Assembly: GCF_003326755.1 (NCBI RefSeq)
Contig: NZ_JPWH01000019.1
Location: 1-64,000, forward strand
Source: Thalassospira profundimaris
GTDB lineage: Bacteria > Pseudomonadota > Alphaproteobacteria > Rhodospirillales > Thalassospiraceae
DNA length: 64,000 nt
Direction of reading: 5' to 3'
The position numbers were made by a program, and so were the translations under genes. The notes under the pieces were generated by a model that was not told the origin of the DNA, did not search any database, and saw nothing but the letters and a program-made list of their open reading frames with translations. Shown here one piece after another: positions 56,298-63,882 of the stretch (its first letter is position 1; each line of letters starts with the position of its first letter).

Positions 56298-58960
56298 GAT
56301 TTCCCCTCCCTGTTGAATATCCAGCATTTGACGGTTTTGTTTGAAAAGGCCTTGTTGTGGCTGCGCACCGCCTTGATTTCGCGGAAGCTGCGTGAGCGGG
56401 ATTGGCGCAGCAGTTTTTTCAAGTCCTGCAGAGGCGGGATTTGCTGGTTGTTGTGATGGGCGACTGACTGCATGTGGTTGAGATTGATCGCGATGGTGTT
56501 TTCAAGGTGCATCGCATGGTTCAGCTTTTCATCGCCCAGGAAGTCATAAGCCTCCCAAAATTCCTCGATCGCCGGGTGATCGGCGGAAATGGCCCTTTGC
56601 CGGTTAACAGCGGCAAGTTTTAATTCGTCTATTGCATCTTGGTGCCATGCCTTGGGCATGTTGGTCAGTTCGGCCAATGCTTCGACCAGGCTGATTAGTT
56701 GGGCGTGGTTTTTGGCGATACGGTTTGACCGGATATCGGGAAACCGCATTAATTCGGTTTCCCAATGGGCAGTGCGGTTAAAAACCGCGTCCAGTATCTG
56801 TTTTTCCCGGGTAACAGCCTTGATCAGGAAAAAGCTGGCATTCTCTACCGGCATGGCGGCAAGCGCGTCAGCGGCGATTTTAGATGCCGGTGTGTGGCCG
56901 CTGGTATCGAAATGGGTGTGAATGATGCGCTGCATGATGGCTTCGGACGCATTTACGGCGGCATTCTGGCTGATCACAACGGATCCGCGAAAGGGTGGTT
57001 CACTGGTTTCGTTACCACCATTTTTCACACCACGCGCCCGGCTGGCCCGCCCGTTATAGGCTGTTTTCAGTTCGTCCCAATCGAATTGCCTGGCCTTGGC
57101 GCTGTCTTCGCGGTCGCTTTCAATCAGGCAGATCGGCAGGTTTGAAACCTGTGAAAAAATACGCGCCCGGGCGGCAAGGGTAGATTTGTTGGGGTCAAAG
57201 CCCTCGTAGTCAGACCGCCCGACCAACTTCCATAAAAATTCGATCAGGGTGGATTTACCCGCCCCGGCTTCGCCCACAATTTCAAGGAACGGATAGGATT
57301 TTTGCTTTCCCCTGATCTGTTCGGCAAACAGGCTACCCAGAAAGAACGCGGTCGCGATCAGCCCTTTGGCACCATAGGCCGAATAAACCATGCCGAGCCA
57401 TTTATCGTCATAGTCGGTCGCATTGCCTATGTGGAGTTGCAGGGACTGGTTAAGGGACTTGATCGAGGTTTTGCCGACTTCAAAAAAATCTTCGTCGTTG
57501 ATCTCGATAACCTTGCCGGCCGCAACGGCCCGGTCATTGAAAACATAGATGCCGTGTTCTTTGGAATAACCAATGAAATCGGTCGTTTCGACGATCTTGA
57601 TGTTGTCCAGGTAGTGTTTCACCAGCCAGTTAAGCTGCTGCGAATTGCCAGCATAAAGCGCACCAGGGGCGATCGAGAGAAGTCGCTTTTTGAACTCGCT
57701 GGCCGTTGCGACCTGGCCCCCGGAAAAGGTGTTTTTGATCGTATGCCGACCATGCGGAAATTCGACGCGGGTATAATACCAGCTATCGTCGGTTTGCTTG
57801 TCCTGTTGAAAATACAGGAATTTAAAGGTGCAGTTTGCAATCTCTTCCAGGCGTGATGCCTTGCGCACGGCTTCCGGTTCGGCTTCCTCGCGGCTCATGC
57901 CACGCTCTGCCGCCGATGTCATCTGTGCGTTGTAAACTTCGGCAATGACCGAAAACCAGTAGGTCCGGGTGTCGAACTCAACCGCGAAACTGCGGCTTTT
58001 ATAGCGTTCCCAAATCAGTAACGCTTTTTCCATTGGCGTTTTTGCCAGCAACAAATCGCCATGAAACCGATACCGTTCAAAGTCCCGGTCATTCAGGGCA
58101 TTGGCAAGATGGGCGTCGTTCCAGTCTGTTTTTTTGCGATCCTGTTGTGGGATCAGCGCGGCCTTGTTGGTGAAGGTCAGATAGTTTTTATCGACATGAG
58201 CAATACATTTGCGAATGTGCCGTTTGCCCGCCGGGTCGTTATCCATCGCCCATACCAGGGTGATCGATTTACCCTTCAGCTTTTCCAGTTCCTTGTCGGG
58301 CACATTATAGGCCGACAGGATAGCGGCGGCCTTTTTGCCATGAACGGCAAGGGTGGCCGCATCGATGCAGCCCTCGACAATCCAAAGCTCGTCGCCATCC
58401 TCGATGGTTTGCCCGGGCGGCACCCACCACCGGCCCTTATACGGGGTGCTGCCAAAATTGGCGCGGCGGTCATCGACCTTTTTGGTTTTCGGGTCGGTAA
58501 TACGGACGGTTTCAATCAACCGTTCCATGAAAATGTTTTCGCCGCGGCTAATGTCGAAAACCACGGTCGCGGTTTTGCGGTCGCCCCATGCGTGGTAAAA
58601 TTCGCCCTGCCGGTACCAGCCCTTTGTTTTGGCCGGGTTAAGCCCGCGCACAAAATCCATATATCGGTCGGCGGTACGGTTTGGGTCTTCGGTGGTGGCC
58701 GGATAGCGTTCGTTGAATTTGCCAAACGCATCGGGATACAGGTCTTTGACATGGGCGGTGTGGCCGCATTTGTTTTCACGGCCACATTTAATCACCCACG
58801 GGCTGGATATTTTGACAAACATTTCACGCCGGTTACAGGCAGGGCAGCGCCCTTGCCGCAACCAGTCATGAACCTGGTTGAAGCCATAGTCGGCCTTCAG
58901 GCGCGAAACGACTTCTTGCCTTACGTCGTCGGTCATTTCACGCATGTTGATCGCGCTCAT
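56294..58960 (-). CDS. Phage-type DNA primase-helicase (zinc finger, TOPRIM, P-loop)
   Basis: An 888-residue replication protein. The N-terminus has a zinc finger (CPACNRREMFVKIS...CGRENKCGH, about residues 38-66). A TOPRIM-like domain follows (LWIVEGCIDAATLAVHG near residue 190 and LVWAMDNDPAGKRHI). The C-terminal half has Walker A GEAGAGKSTLIEFLWKL (near residue 560) and VVISQNAAVNASEAIMQRI, resembling DUF927/SF3-type helicases. It should prime and unwind DNA for element replication. It overlaps the gene before it by 23 bases and the methyltransferase after it by four. Confidence 0.85.
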   Translation of the reverse strand: MSAINMREMTDDVRQEVVSRLKADYGFNQVHDWLRQGRCPACNRREMFVKISSPWVIKCGRENKCGHTAHVKDLYPDAFGKFNERYPATTEDPNRTADRYMDFVRGLNPAKTKGWYRQGEFYHAWGDRKTATVVFDISRGENIFMERLIETVRITDPKTKKVDDRRANFGSTPYKGRWWVPPGQTIEDGDELWIVEGCIDAATLAVHGKKAAAILSAYNVPDKELEKLKGKSITLVWAMDNDPAGKRHIRKCIAHVDKNYLTFTNKAALIPQQDRKKTDWNDAHLANALNDRDFERYRFHGDLLLAKTPMEKALLIWERYKSRSFAVEFDTRTYWFSVIAEVYNAQMTSAAERGMSREEAEPEAVRKASRLEEIANCTFKFLYFQQDKQTDDSWYYTRVEFPHGRHTIKNTFSGGQVATASEFKKRLLSIAPGALYAGNSQQLNWLVKHYLDNIKIVETTDFIGYSKEHGIYVFNDRAVAAGKVIEINDEDFFEVGKTSIKSLNQSLQLHIGNATDYDDKWLGMVYSAYGAKGLIATAFFLGSLFAEQIRGKQKSYPFLEIVGEAGAGKSTLIEFLWKLVGRSDYEGFDPNKSTLAARARIFSQVSNLPICLIESDREDSAKARQFDWDELKTAYNGRASRARGVKNGGNETSEPPFRGSVVISQNAAVNASEAIMQRIIHTHFDTSGHTPASKIAADALAAMPVENASFFLIKAVTREKQILDAVFNRTAHWETELMRFPDIRSNRIAKNHAQLISLVEALAELTNMPKAWHQDAIDELKLAAVNRQRAISADHPAIEEFWEAYDFLGDEKLNHAMHLENTIAINLNHMQSVAHHNNQQIPPLQDLKKLLRQSRSRSFREIKAVRSHNKAFSNKTVKCWIFNREGKS

Positions 58961-59228
58961 TCTGCAGGGTGGTCAAAAGGCGCAGGGCGCGTTCTTTTTG
59001 CGGTGCAAGCCACGGATAAAGATCGACGGTTTTGTCGATGAAGTGCCGGGGCGGCAAAGCAATGCCGCCCTCGATCACAAAATCAAGCAGGTAGCGCGCA
59101 CATTGCTGCCCGTTATTCGGGTTACGCGCCAAACCATGCAAAAGGGATTCCGCCGCGCCAAACGCTGCCCAGGTAAAGGCCGCGTTCGATACGTCCTGCC
59201 GGGACATTCCAGAGCTGGTCGGGGTCAT
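58938..59228 (-). CDS. Small prophage early protein
   Basis: A 96-residue soluble protein (RQDVSNAAFTWAAFGAAESLLHGLARNPNN, then IDKTVDLYPWLAPQKERALRLL). It starts in an ATGA overlap with the previous gene and ends inside primase. I do not recognise a family. Confidence 0.65.
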   Translation of the reverse strand: MTPTSSGMSRQDVSNAAFTWAAFGAAESLLHGLARNPNNGQQCARYLLDFVIEGGIALPPRHFIDKTVDLYPWLAPQKERALRLLTTLQNERDQHA

Positions 59229-59497
59229 GATATGCCCCCTGTCTTGATGATGATGGCCCGCGCCTGATTGATAGCGCGTTCATAGGCGGCGGCAATCGTT
59301 GGGTGTTGTTTGGCGTCCGGCGTGGCTGATGTGCCAATCAGGTCAAGCAGGGCCAATTTCAGGGCTTTCGTCTGGCCGTTTTGGTTTTCAATTTCTGCAA
59401 CGCAAATCGCGACCAGTGCCCAAGGTTCGGCCTGTTTCAGGTCCAGGCTAAGAACGCGGTTAACATCCGCCAGGGCCTTTTCGCTGGCTTTGTCCAT
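59225..59497 (-). CDS. Small prophage early protein
   Basis: A 90-residue helical protein (DKASEKALADVNRVLSLDLKQAEP...). GGGAGGG lies nine bases before the ATG at 59497, which is preferred to the open frame further upstream. Function unknown. Confidence 0.65.
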   Translation of the reverse strand: MDKASEKALADVNRVLSLDLKQAEPWALVAICVAEIENQNGQTKALKLALLDLIGTSATPDAKQHPTIAAAYERAINQARAIIIKTGGIS

Positions 59498-59498
59498 A

Positions 59499-59762
59499 TC
59501 AGTGCCCTCCCTTGATTTGAGAAAGCACATCAAGGCAGAAATCCAGACCGTGGCGGTATTTCGGTTCGTAAACCGCCGCCATGTTCAGAAAGGTTTCGGC
59601 GTCATTGCCCAACTGACCGATTTCGATGCAATCAAGGATCAGTTCGATGGTTTTGCGGCAGGAAACGGCGGCACCGGCATATTCAAGCGCCTGATAAGCA
59701 TATGTATCGGCGGCAAGGCGGCAGGCCTGGCTTACGACAGCCTGTGTGTTGTTAAACAGCAT
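59499..59762 (-). CDS. Small prophage early protein
   Basis: An 87-residue protein (MLFNNTQAVVSQACRLAADTYAYQ...). The frame is open well upstream, but the upstream part overlaps the next real gene in another frame. The ATG at 59762 lies right after the stop of the previous gene. The AYQALEYAG / ELILDCIEIGQLG pattern resembles the 89-residue protein just upstream (possible paralogue). Function unknown. Confidence 0.6.
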   Translation of the reverse strand: MLFNNTQAVVSQACRLAADTYAYQALEYAGAAVSCRKTIELILDCIEIGQLGNDAETFLNMAAVYEPKYRHGLDFCLDVLSQIKGGH

Positions 59763-59763
59763 G

Positions 59764-60033
59764 TCATTTGCCTCCGTTGATTTGCGGCCAGTCGTTGGGC
59801 TGGCGCTGGTTTGTATCAACAGGGCCGTCAAGCTCGGCGATGGTGTTTTCAAGCGGGGGAGTGACCATAAGGCAGGCGGTGCAGGCCATGCGGGCAATGC
59901 CGGTGGCCTGTTCTTTGTGCCCAGCTTCAAGCAACAGCGCGATGCCCTCAAAGCTGTCATAGAACTGATTGAGCAGCATCGCTGCTTGTTCAACCGTTTC
60001 GAGCTGGTCAAAGGAGATAGATTTGTCGGTCAT
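59764..60033 (-). CDS. Small prophage early protein, first of the replication operon
   Basis: An 89-residue acidic protein (MTDKSISFDQLETVEQAAMLLNQFYDSFEG). GAGGGC precedes the ATG. It is the first gene of an eight-gene minus-strand operon running through primase and the methyltransferases to the integrase, with tight spacing and overlaps. Function unknown. Confidence 0.65.
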   Translation of the reverse strand: MTDKSISFDQLETVEQAAMLLNQFYDSFEGIALLLEAGHKEQATGIARMACTACLMVTPPLENTIAELDGPVDTNQRQPNDWPQINGGK

Positions 60034-60433
60034 ATCAGAAGCCCTCAGGATAGCGTTTCACAACACCACCATTGCGGCTTTCTACGACCGCGCTGGTGGC
60101 GGGAGGGTAGAAACCTGTCCTGAGGCAGGCGGGTTTATTCCCCTTTCGGGTCTTGTATTCACCGCCCTCCCGCCATAAGCGAGAATGTGCACCGGGACTC
60201 CGGGCACAAAAATAGCCGTAACTTACGTGACGGCTGGCCGTCAGGAACAGAGGGTTTCTACTCCCCCACGGCGGATTTATCCCGCCGATAGGATGAACCA
60301 TACGCCCGGTGTTTTCCGTCGTCAACCTATCCAGGTATCCCCATTGTGGATAGGTTGTGGCCGTTTTTCTTGACTCATCCTGTGCGGGCAAAAAGATTGG
60401 ATTGGACAGGTTTTTTCTAGGGGAATTTGGGAT
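60034..60433. other. Hairpin-rich divergent region upstream of replication operon
   Basis: 400 bases without a supported gene. It contains stems GTGC..GCAC (60187-60207), TGACGGC/GCCGTCA (60228-60243), CGGCGG/CCGCCG (60269-60287) and a perfect 10-bp dyad AACCTATCCA/TGGATAGGTT (60324-60356). It should hold the replication operon promoter; an origin or immunity RNA is possible. Confidence 0.55.
60324..60356. repeat. Perfect 10-bp inverted repeat
   Basis: AACCTATCCA and TGGATAGGTT with 13 bases between, upstream of the plus-strand gene at 60434 and in the replication-operon promoter region. Confidence 0.85.
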
Positions 60434-60952
60434 ATGTCTGATGGTTACAAGGCGTTGATCCGGGAAGCACAGGCTAAGGGGAAGCCTGCTTTGCTCTCGT
60501 TCGACGCCGTGCCTAGCGAAATTGAGGGTGTCGCTTTCGGGATCGACTATGTTGATAGTACGGGCCAAAAGTCCCGTCGTTGGGTAACAGCAAGAGGATT
60601 TAAGGAAGGTCTGTTGTGGGCGTATTGCTGGGTGCGAAGGGATATGCGCAGTTTTAGCCTCCATCGAATAGAGGCGATAATTGATGATGCTGGCGAAGTG
60701 CGTGATCCAGCGTCTGTTTTTCCGGGGATAATTGCTCCCAGGAGGACAATAAATGTCCAGACCACACCTAAACGGAAGCGTGACGTTGATCGGGGAGCAT
60801 TTAATGCCCGCATTGCCGAACGAAATGCCGAGGTTGCAAGTGAACGCACTGAAGCTAAACACCGCAAAGAACCCGATCAAAGAACCCTTCTCATTGGTCG
60901 GGTTCTTTTGGCGGCTATCTTTCTGATTATTATTTTGTTCGTTCTGCTGTGA
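60434..60952 (+). CDS. Prophage cargo protein with WYL-like segment and C-terminal membrane helix
   Basis: A 172-residue protein. SRRWVTARGFKEGLLWAYCWVRRDMRSFSLHRIEAI resembles the core of WYL-type ligand domains (in pieces), but without the DNA-binding domain usual for WYL regulators. A basic linker follows and the C-terminus is one hydrophobic helix (LLIGRVLLAAIFLIIILFVLL split). GGGGAA precedes the ATG. Its strand is opposite to the replication operon, which suits accessory cargo. WYL identity is tentative. Confidence 0.6.
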   Translation: MSDGYKALIREAQAKGKPALLSFDAVPSEIEGVAFGIDYVDSTGQKSRRWVTARGFKEGLLWAYCWVRRDMRSFSLHRIEAIIDDAGEVRDPASVFPGIIAPRRTINVQTTPKRKRDVDRGAFNARIAERNAEVASERTEAKHRKEPDQRTLLIGRVLLAAIFLIIILFVLL

Positions 60953-61009
60953 GTTTTTGCTGCTGCTAACGGGGCAATGAGTCAAATGGCCTAAAGATAT
61001 GGGAATTAG

Positions 61010-61750
61010 ATGAAGAGAATTAGTGCGCCTTTGTTGCTCGCTTGCGGCACAGTTCTGGGGGCGGTCACAGCACCGATTTTTGTAACGGACGTGCTGGGTT
61101 ACGACCGAATTATTGAGTGGTTTCCTGAGAGCTTGAAGTTTGACTGGGGATCGTTCCTTGGTGGGGTGATTGGCGGAGCAGTTGGTATTGGCCTTTTTAT
61201 GGCTCAAAGGCACTTGGATATTCGAGAAGCGAGGAGACAGCGCAAAACATTGATTGCAACGGTATGCAACAGCATAAGTTACGCAATAAAGGTGAATGAC
61301 GGTCCAGACTTTTCCAATATTCCAGACTTGAAGCAGTCTGATGCGCCGGGCAGGCTGGGGATGATTGCGCAATGCCGTGAGATCACTTGGAGGCGTAGGA
61401 GTATTAGCTACAAAACTTTTTTTAATATGCTCGAGGAGGTCTCTGGTTACATCGAGTTCATTGAAGCAAGTTTGACGCGATTGACAGCGCAGTTGGATGC
61501 TATTCCAGTTGATGCGTATACACCTGATTGGTGCGTTTCCAGAATAGTGTCGCTTAGTGCTTTGCGGGAAGACATCTATAAGCGGATCATTGGCGTTAGA
61601 GCTTTTTGTAAATCTCGGGATTGGTCGAAGTTCAGTGATGACGAGCGGTTTGATTTTGTTGCGCAAGTTGAGGCTTTGCTGACGGCTGTTGGCACAATGG
61701 CTGACATTACTGAAGACATGGCATCGTATATTCAGAACGATAAGTCTTGA
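61010..61750 (+). CDS. Prophage cargo membrane protein of unknown function
   Basis: A 246-residue protein with two hydrophobic helices near the N-terminus (residues about 5-26 and 48-66, SFLGGVIGGAVGIGLFMAQ) and a helical soluble domain (TLIATVCNSISYAIK, NMLEEVSGYIEFIEASLTRL). GGGAATTAG precedes the ATG. Codon use looks more A/T-rich than the core genes. It pairs with the gene 57 bases upstream on the same strand, away from replication genes, as typical of moron or defence cargo. No family recognised. Confidence 0.6.
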   Translation: MKRISAPLLLACGTVLGAVTAPIFVTDVLGYDRIIEWFPESLKFDWGSFLGGVIGGAVGIGLFMAQRHLDIREARRQRKTLIATVCNSISYAIKVNDGPDFSNIPDLKQSDAPGRLGMIAQCREITWRRRSISYKTFFNMLEEVSGYIEFIEASLTRLTAQLDAIPVDAYTPDWCVSRIVSLSALREDIYKRIIGVRAFCKSRDWSKFSDDERFDFVAQVEALLTAVGTMADITEDMASYIQNDKS

Positions 61751-61840
61751 TCGGATAGACTGCGTGGGTCCCGTTTGTGGATTGATACACGCCGTTTTTG
61801 TGCTCTGTCTCATAGTGGCTCCCCCCCCCTGTTTTGTTGA

Positions 61841-62080
61841 TTATGCTGACACCGGCGATAGGCTGGTGCTGTAGGCAAGGTTGATGCCCGGTGCCGGTTT
61901 CAGGCTTTGCCGTAATGTGCGGATCGCGGTCATATCGGCGATAAAGACGTGCAGGCAGTCGGGGTTTTTGCAGGACAGGGTTATTTCCCGATACAGGCTG
62001 GTGACTTGCCGGGTTTTTACGGTGCCGCATGCAGACCCGCAATGCGGGCACTTCATGGAATTGTTGCCAAGGGCTGACAT
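61841..62080 (-). CDS. Ogr/Delta-type zinc-finger late transcription activator
   Basis: A 79-residue protein: KCPHCGSACGTVKTRQVT, then LYREITLSCKNPDCLHVFIADMTAIRTL. The C-x2-C ... C-x4-C spacing and CLHVFIA-type strand match the Ogr/Delta family, zinc-binding activators of late promoters in P2 phage and its satellite P4. AAGGATTAAACG precedes the ATG. In P2, ogr follows gene D; here the gpD-like gene lies to the right on the same strand, separated by the switch region. Confidence 0.82.
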   Translation of the reverse strand: MSALGNNSMKCPHCGSACGTVKTRQVTSLYREITLSCKNPDCLHVFIADMTAIRTLRQSLKPAPGINLAYSTSLSPVSA

Positions 62081-62146
62081 CGTTTAATCCTTTGTGATGG
62101 TTGCTGATGCGCCCCCCGGCGCTTTGCCCGGGGCCTGTTTCAGGCC

Positions 62147-62599
62147 CTAGACAAACAGGTTCAAAAGGGAAACGAGGTGTTCAAATTCCGGGATCAACTG
62201 ATTTCGTTCGATCCGGTCGATATGTCCGTCTAGCATTGCGGATGAAAGCGATGCCATGCGCTGGGCCAGTTCAAACTGCGCGTGGTTGCCATTGATGGTG
62301 GTTGCAGCGGAAAACTGTAGCGGGGTGGCATTGCCAAACCCGGCATGGCGCAAAACGTCGTTGACGTAATGTGGCCCCAAGGCGCTGGCAAGGTGCCGCC
62401 AGTCCGACAGATTGGGGCAGGTTGCCCCGTTTTTCCATGACTTCAAAGTGCGCGGATTGAACGGTGTTTTTTCAGCCAGGTCCGACAATTGAAGGCGCAG
62501 GCCATTGTCGTGGCGGCGGCCATCCCCAACATATCTGCGAAGAATAGCCGAGTGAGCCTCTCCGAAGTTTTCCTGTTCGATAGCATTAGCGACGGCCAC
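62147..62599 (-). CDS. Putative phage regulatory DNA-binding protein
   Basis: A 150-residue protein beginning at a GTG with AGGGG eight bases upstream. QLSDLAEKTPFNPRTLKSWKNGATCPNLSDW looks like a helix-turn-helix of the Cro/C1 or phage CII-like kind, with an all-helical C-terminus. It is divergent from the XRE repressor over shared operators, the position of Cox or CII in P2-like phages. Precise role inferred. Confidence 0.65.
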   Translation of the reverse strand: MAVANAIEQENFGEAHSAILRRYVGDGRRHDNGLRLQLSDLAEKTPFNPRTLKSWKNGATCPNLSDWRHLASALGPHYVNDVLRHAGFGNATPLQFSAATTINGNHAQFELAQRMASLSSAMLDGHIDRIERNQLIPEFEHLVSLLNLFV

Positions 62600-62626
62600 G
62601 GTAATTCGCCCCTAGGTGGTGTATAG

Positions 62627-62658
62627 GAATAATTCAACTATTATTCAAAATGAATAAT
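62627..62658. promoter_or_regulatory. Operator cluster of the prophage switch
   Basis: Three copies of the half-site GAATAAT alternate in direction: 62627-62633 (+), 62640-62646 (-) and 62652-62658 (+). Together they make two overlapping dyads in the 106-base gap between the divergent regulator and repressor genes. Confidence 0.75.
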
Positions 62659-62705
62659 AAATACAAGCGCGTTTTGTTGGTGGTCGATAAGGGAAAGGTC
62701 GGGTT

Positions 62706-63152
62706 ATGTGGGAAAAAACAGAGGAATGCTGCGATTTGCAAGGTGAGCCGAAAATAGGAAAAAAATTGCGCGAGGCGCGAGAAAGGCTCCGTATGTCTGG
62801 TGAGGCTGCGGCAAATGCCGCCGGGCTGTCGAGCGCACAAACCCTGTACGGTTATGAAAAGGACCGCCGCGAACCGGACTTTTCTGCCTTGATCCGGTTA
62901 TGCAATACGCTGGGCGAAACCCCGAACTCTTTGTTTTCTTTTCCCGATTTTAACCGTGCTCTGATGGCTGATGTGATGGTTGCCGTGGACGAGTTTATGG
63001 CGGCAAATCGCCGTAAGGTTGATCCGGGTGTGAAAGCGCAATTGTGCTTTGCCGTCTATGATGCCCTGGAAGCCGAGCCCGATAAGCTGCGGGACCACAA
63101 TGGCCGTCTTAATCTATCGGAATTGATGGGTTTAATGCGCCTCGCCCTTTGA
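62706..63152 (+). CDS. XRE-family helix-turn-helix repressor (CI-like)
   Basis: A 148-residue protein. IGKKLREARERLRMSGEAAANAAGLSSAQTLYGYEKDRREPDFSALIRLCNTLG (residues 17-70, in pieces) is a clear XRE helix-turn-helix; the rest may be a dimerisation domain. AAGGGAAAGG lies upstream of the ATG. Divergent from a second regulator over GAATAAT operators, so it is the likely lysogeny repressor. No LexA-like protease part is seen, so induction by RecA cleavage is unlikely. Confidence 0.82.
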   Translation: MWEKTEECCDLQGEPKIGKKLREARERLRMSGEAAANAAGLSSAQTLYGYEKDRREPDFSALIRLCNTLGETPNSLFSFPDFNRALMADVMVAVDEFMAANRRKVDPGVKAQLCFAVYDALEAEPDKLRDHNGRLNLSELMGLMRLAL

Positions 63153-63161
63153 GCAGGCGAG

Positions 63162-63186
63162 CTATCCCTATTCGGGATAGGGTTTT
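63162..63186 (+). terminator. Terminator after the repressor gene
   Basis: CTATCCC TATTC GGGATAG followed by GGTTTTG. Confidence 0.6.
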
Positions 63187-63363
63187 GAAAAATCGCGAAT
63201 TGCAGCTTGACGTTGCACGGGTATTTCAGTTTTTTAAATAAACGGGCAGCCGGTGGGCGGGACAACCCACCGACTTCGTGCAAGGGACGTTGCACTACCA
63301 GACATGTGGCTTTTTCCCGTAAGCCGTCCAGCCCCGCTCCGTACGGAGACCGGTGTATCGAAT

Positions 63364-63555
63364 ATGGTAGTTAGAATGCGTCGTGCGAATGTTTTTACAA
63401 CACAGCGCGGTCGCCAGTCCTGGGATCGCGCAATGTCTCTTATCAGCCAGACCAAACCGGTCAAGAAAAGTTACGTGCTTTACGTCCTCCTGTCCGCCGT
63501 CTTTTTTTTGGCAATCTTCACTTGGGTTGCGATGGCTAATCCCGGGCTTTTTTGA
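63364..63555 (+). CDS. Possible small membrane protein
   Basis: A 63-residue frame MVVRMRRANVFTTQRG... ending in a hydrophobic helix (YVLYVLLSAVFFLAIFTWVAM split). The ribosome site is weak and longer frames from 63253 are open. Kept because a basic region followed by one helix is a plausible small phage membrane protein. Confidence 0.4.
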   Translation: MVVRMRRANVFTTQRGRQSWDRAMSLISQTKPVKKSYVLYVLLSAVFFLAIFTWVAMANPGLF

Positions 63556-63638
63556 TGGCCGGGCAGGTGTTTTTTTATTCGTTTTGAATAAATTTTGCTG
63601 TTTTTTGGGAGGGAATATTTGGGATGAGGTGGATTTAA

Positions 63639-63875
63639 ATGGCAGATTTTGAAATAGAAGATTTGGGTATGTATGAGTGCCATGCAACGGAGAATAAATA
63701 CCGGATGCTAAAACGGACACGCATAATTCACTACAGTAATATCAGCGGCACGCGAAAGGACTTCAAAGGTGCAATCGACTTTGTGACTGAATGTGGTCAA
63801 GATGCAAACCTGCTTGATGAAGGCAAGAAGTTTCAGCTAATTCACACAAATGAAGTTGTGGAAAAAGTGGAATAG
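63639..63875 (+). CDS. Small prophage protein of unknown function
   Basis: A 78-residue soluble protein (MADFEIEDLGMYECHATENKYRM...). GAGGTGGA lies eight bases before the ATG, supporting it. It is convergent with the gpD-like gene eight bases on. No family recognised. Confidence 0.65.
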   Translation: MADFEIEDLGMYECHATENKYRMLKRTRIIHYSNISGTRKDFKGAIDFVTECGQDANLLDEGKKFQLIHTNEVVEKVE

Positions 63876-63882
63876 TGCTTCA

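Noticed and set aside
60035..61813. 592-residue minus-strand open frame
   Set aside because: It lies opposite two plus-strand genes with ribosome sites and plausible membrane proteins; its own translation is low-complexity and has no family features.
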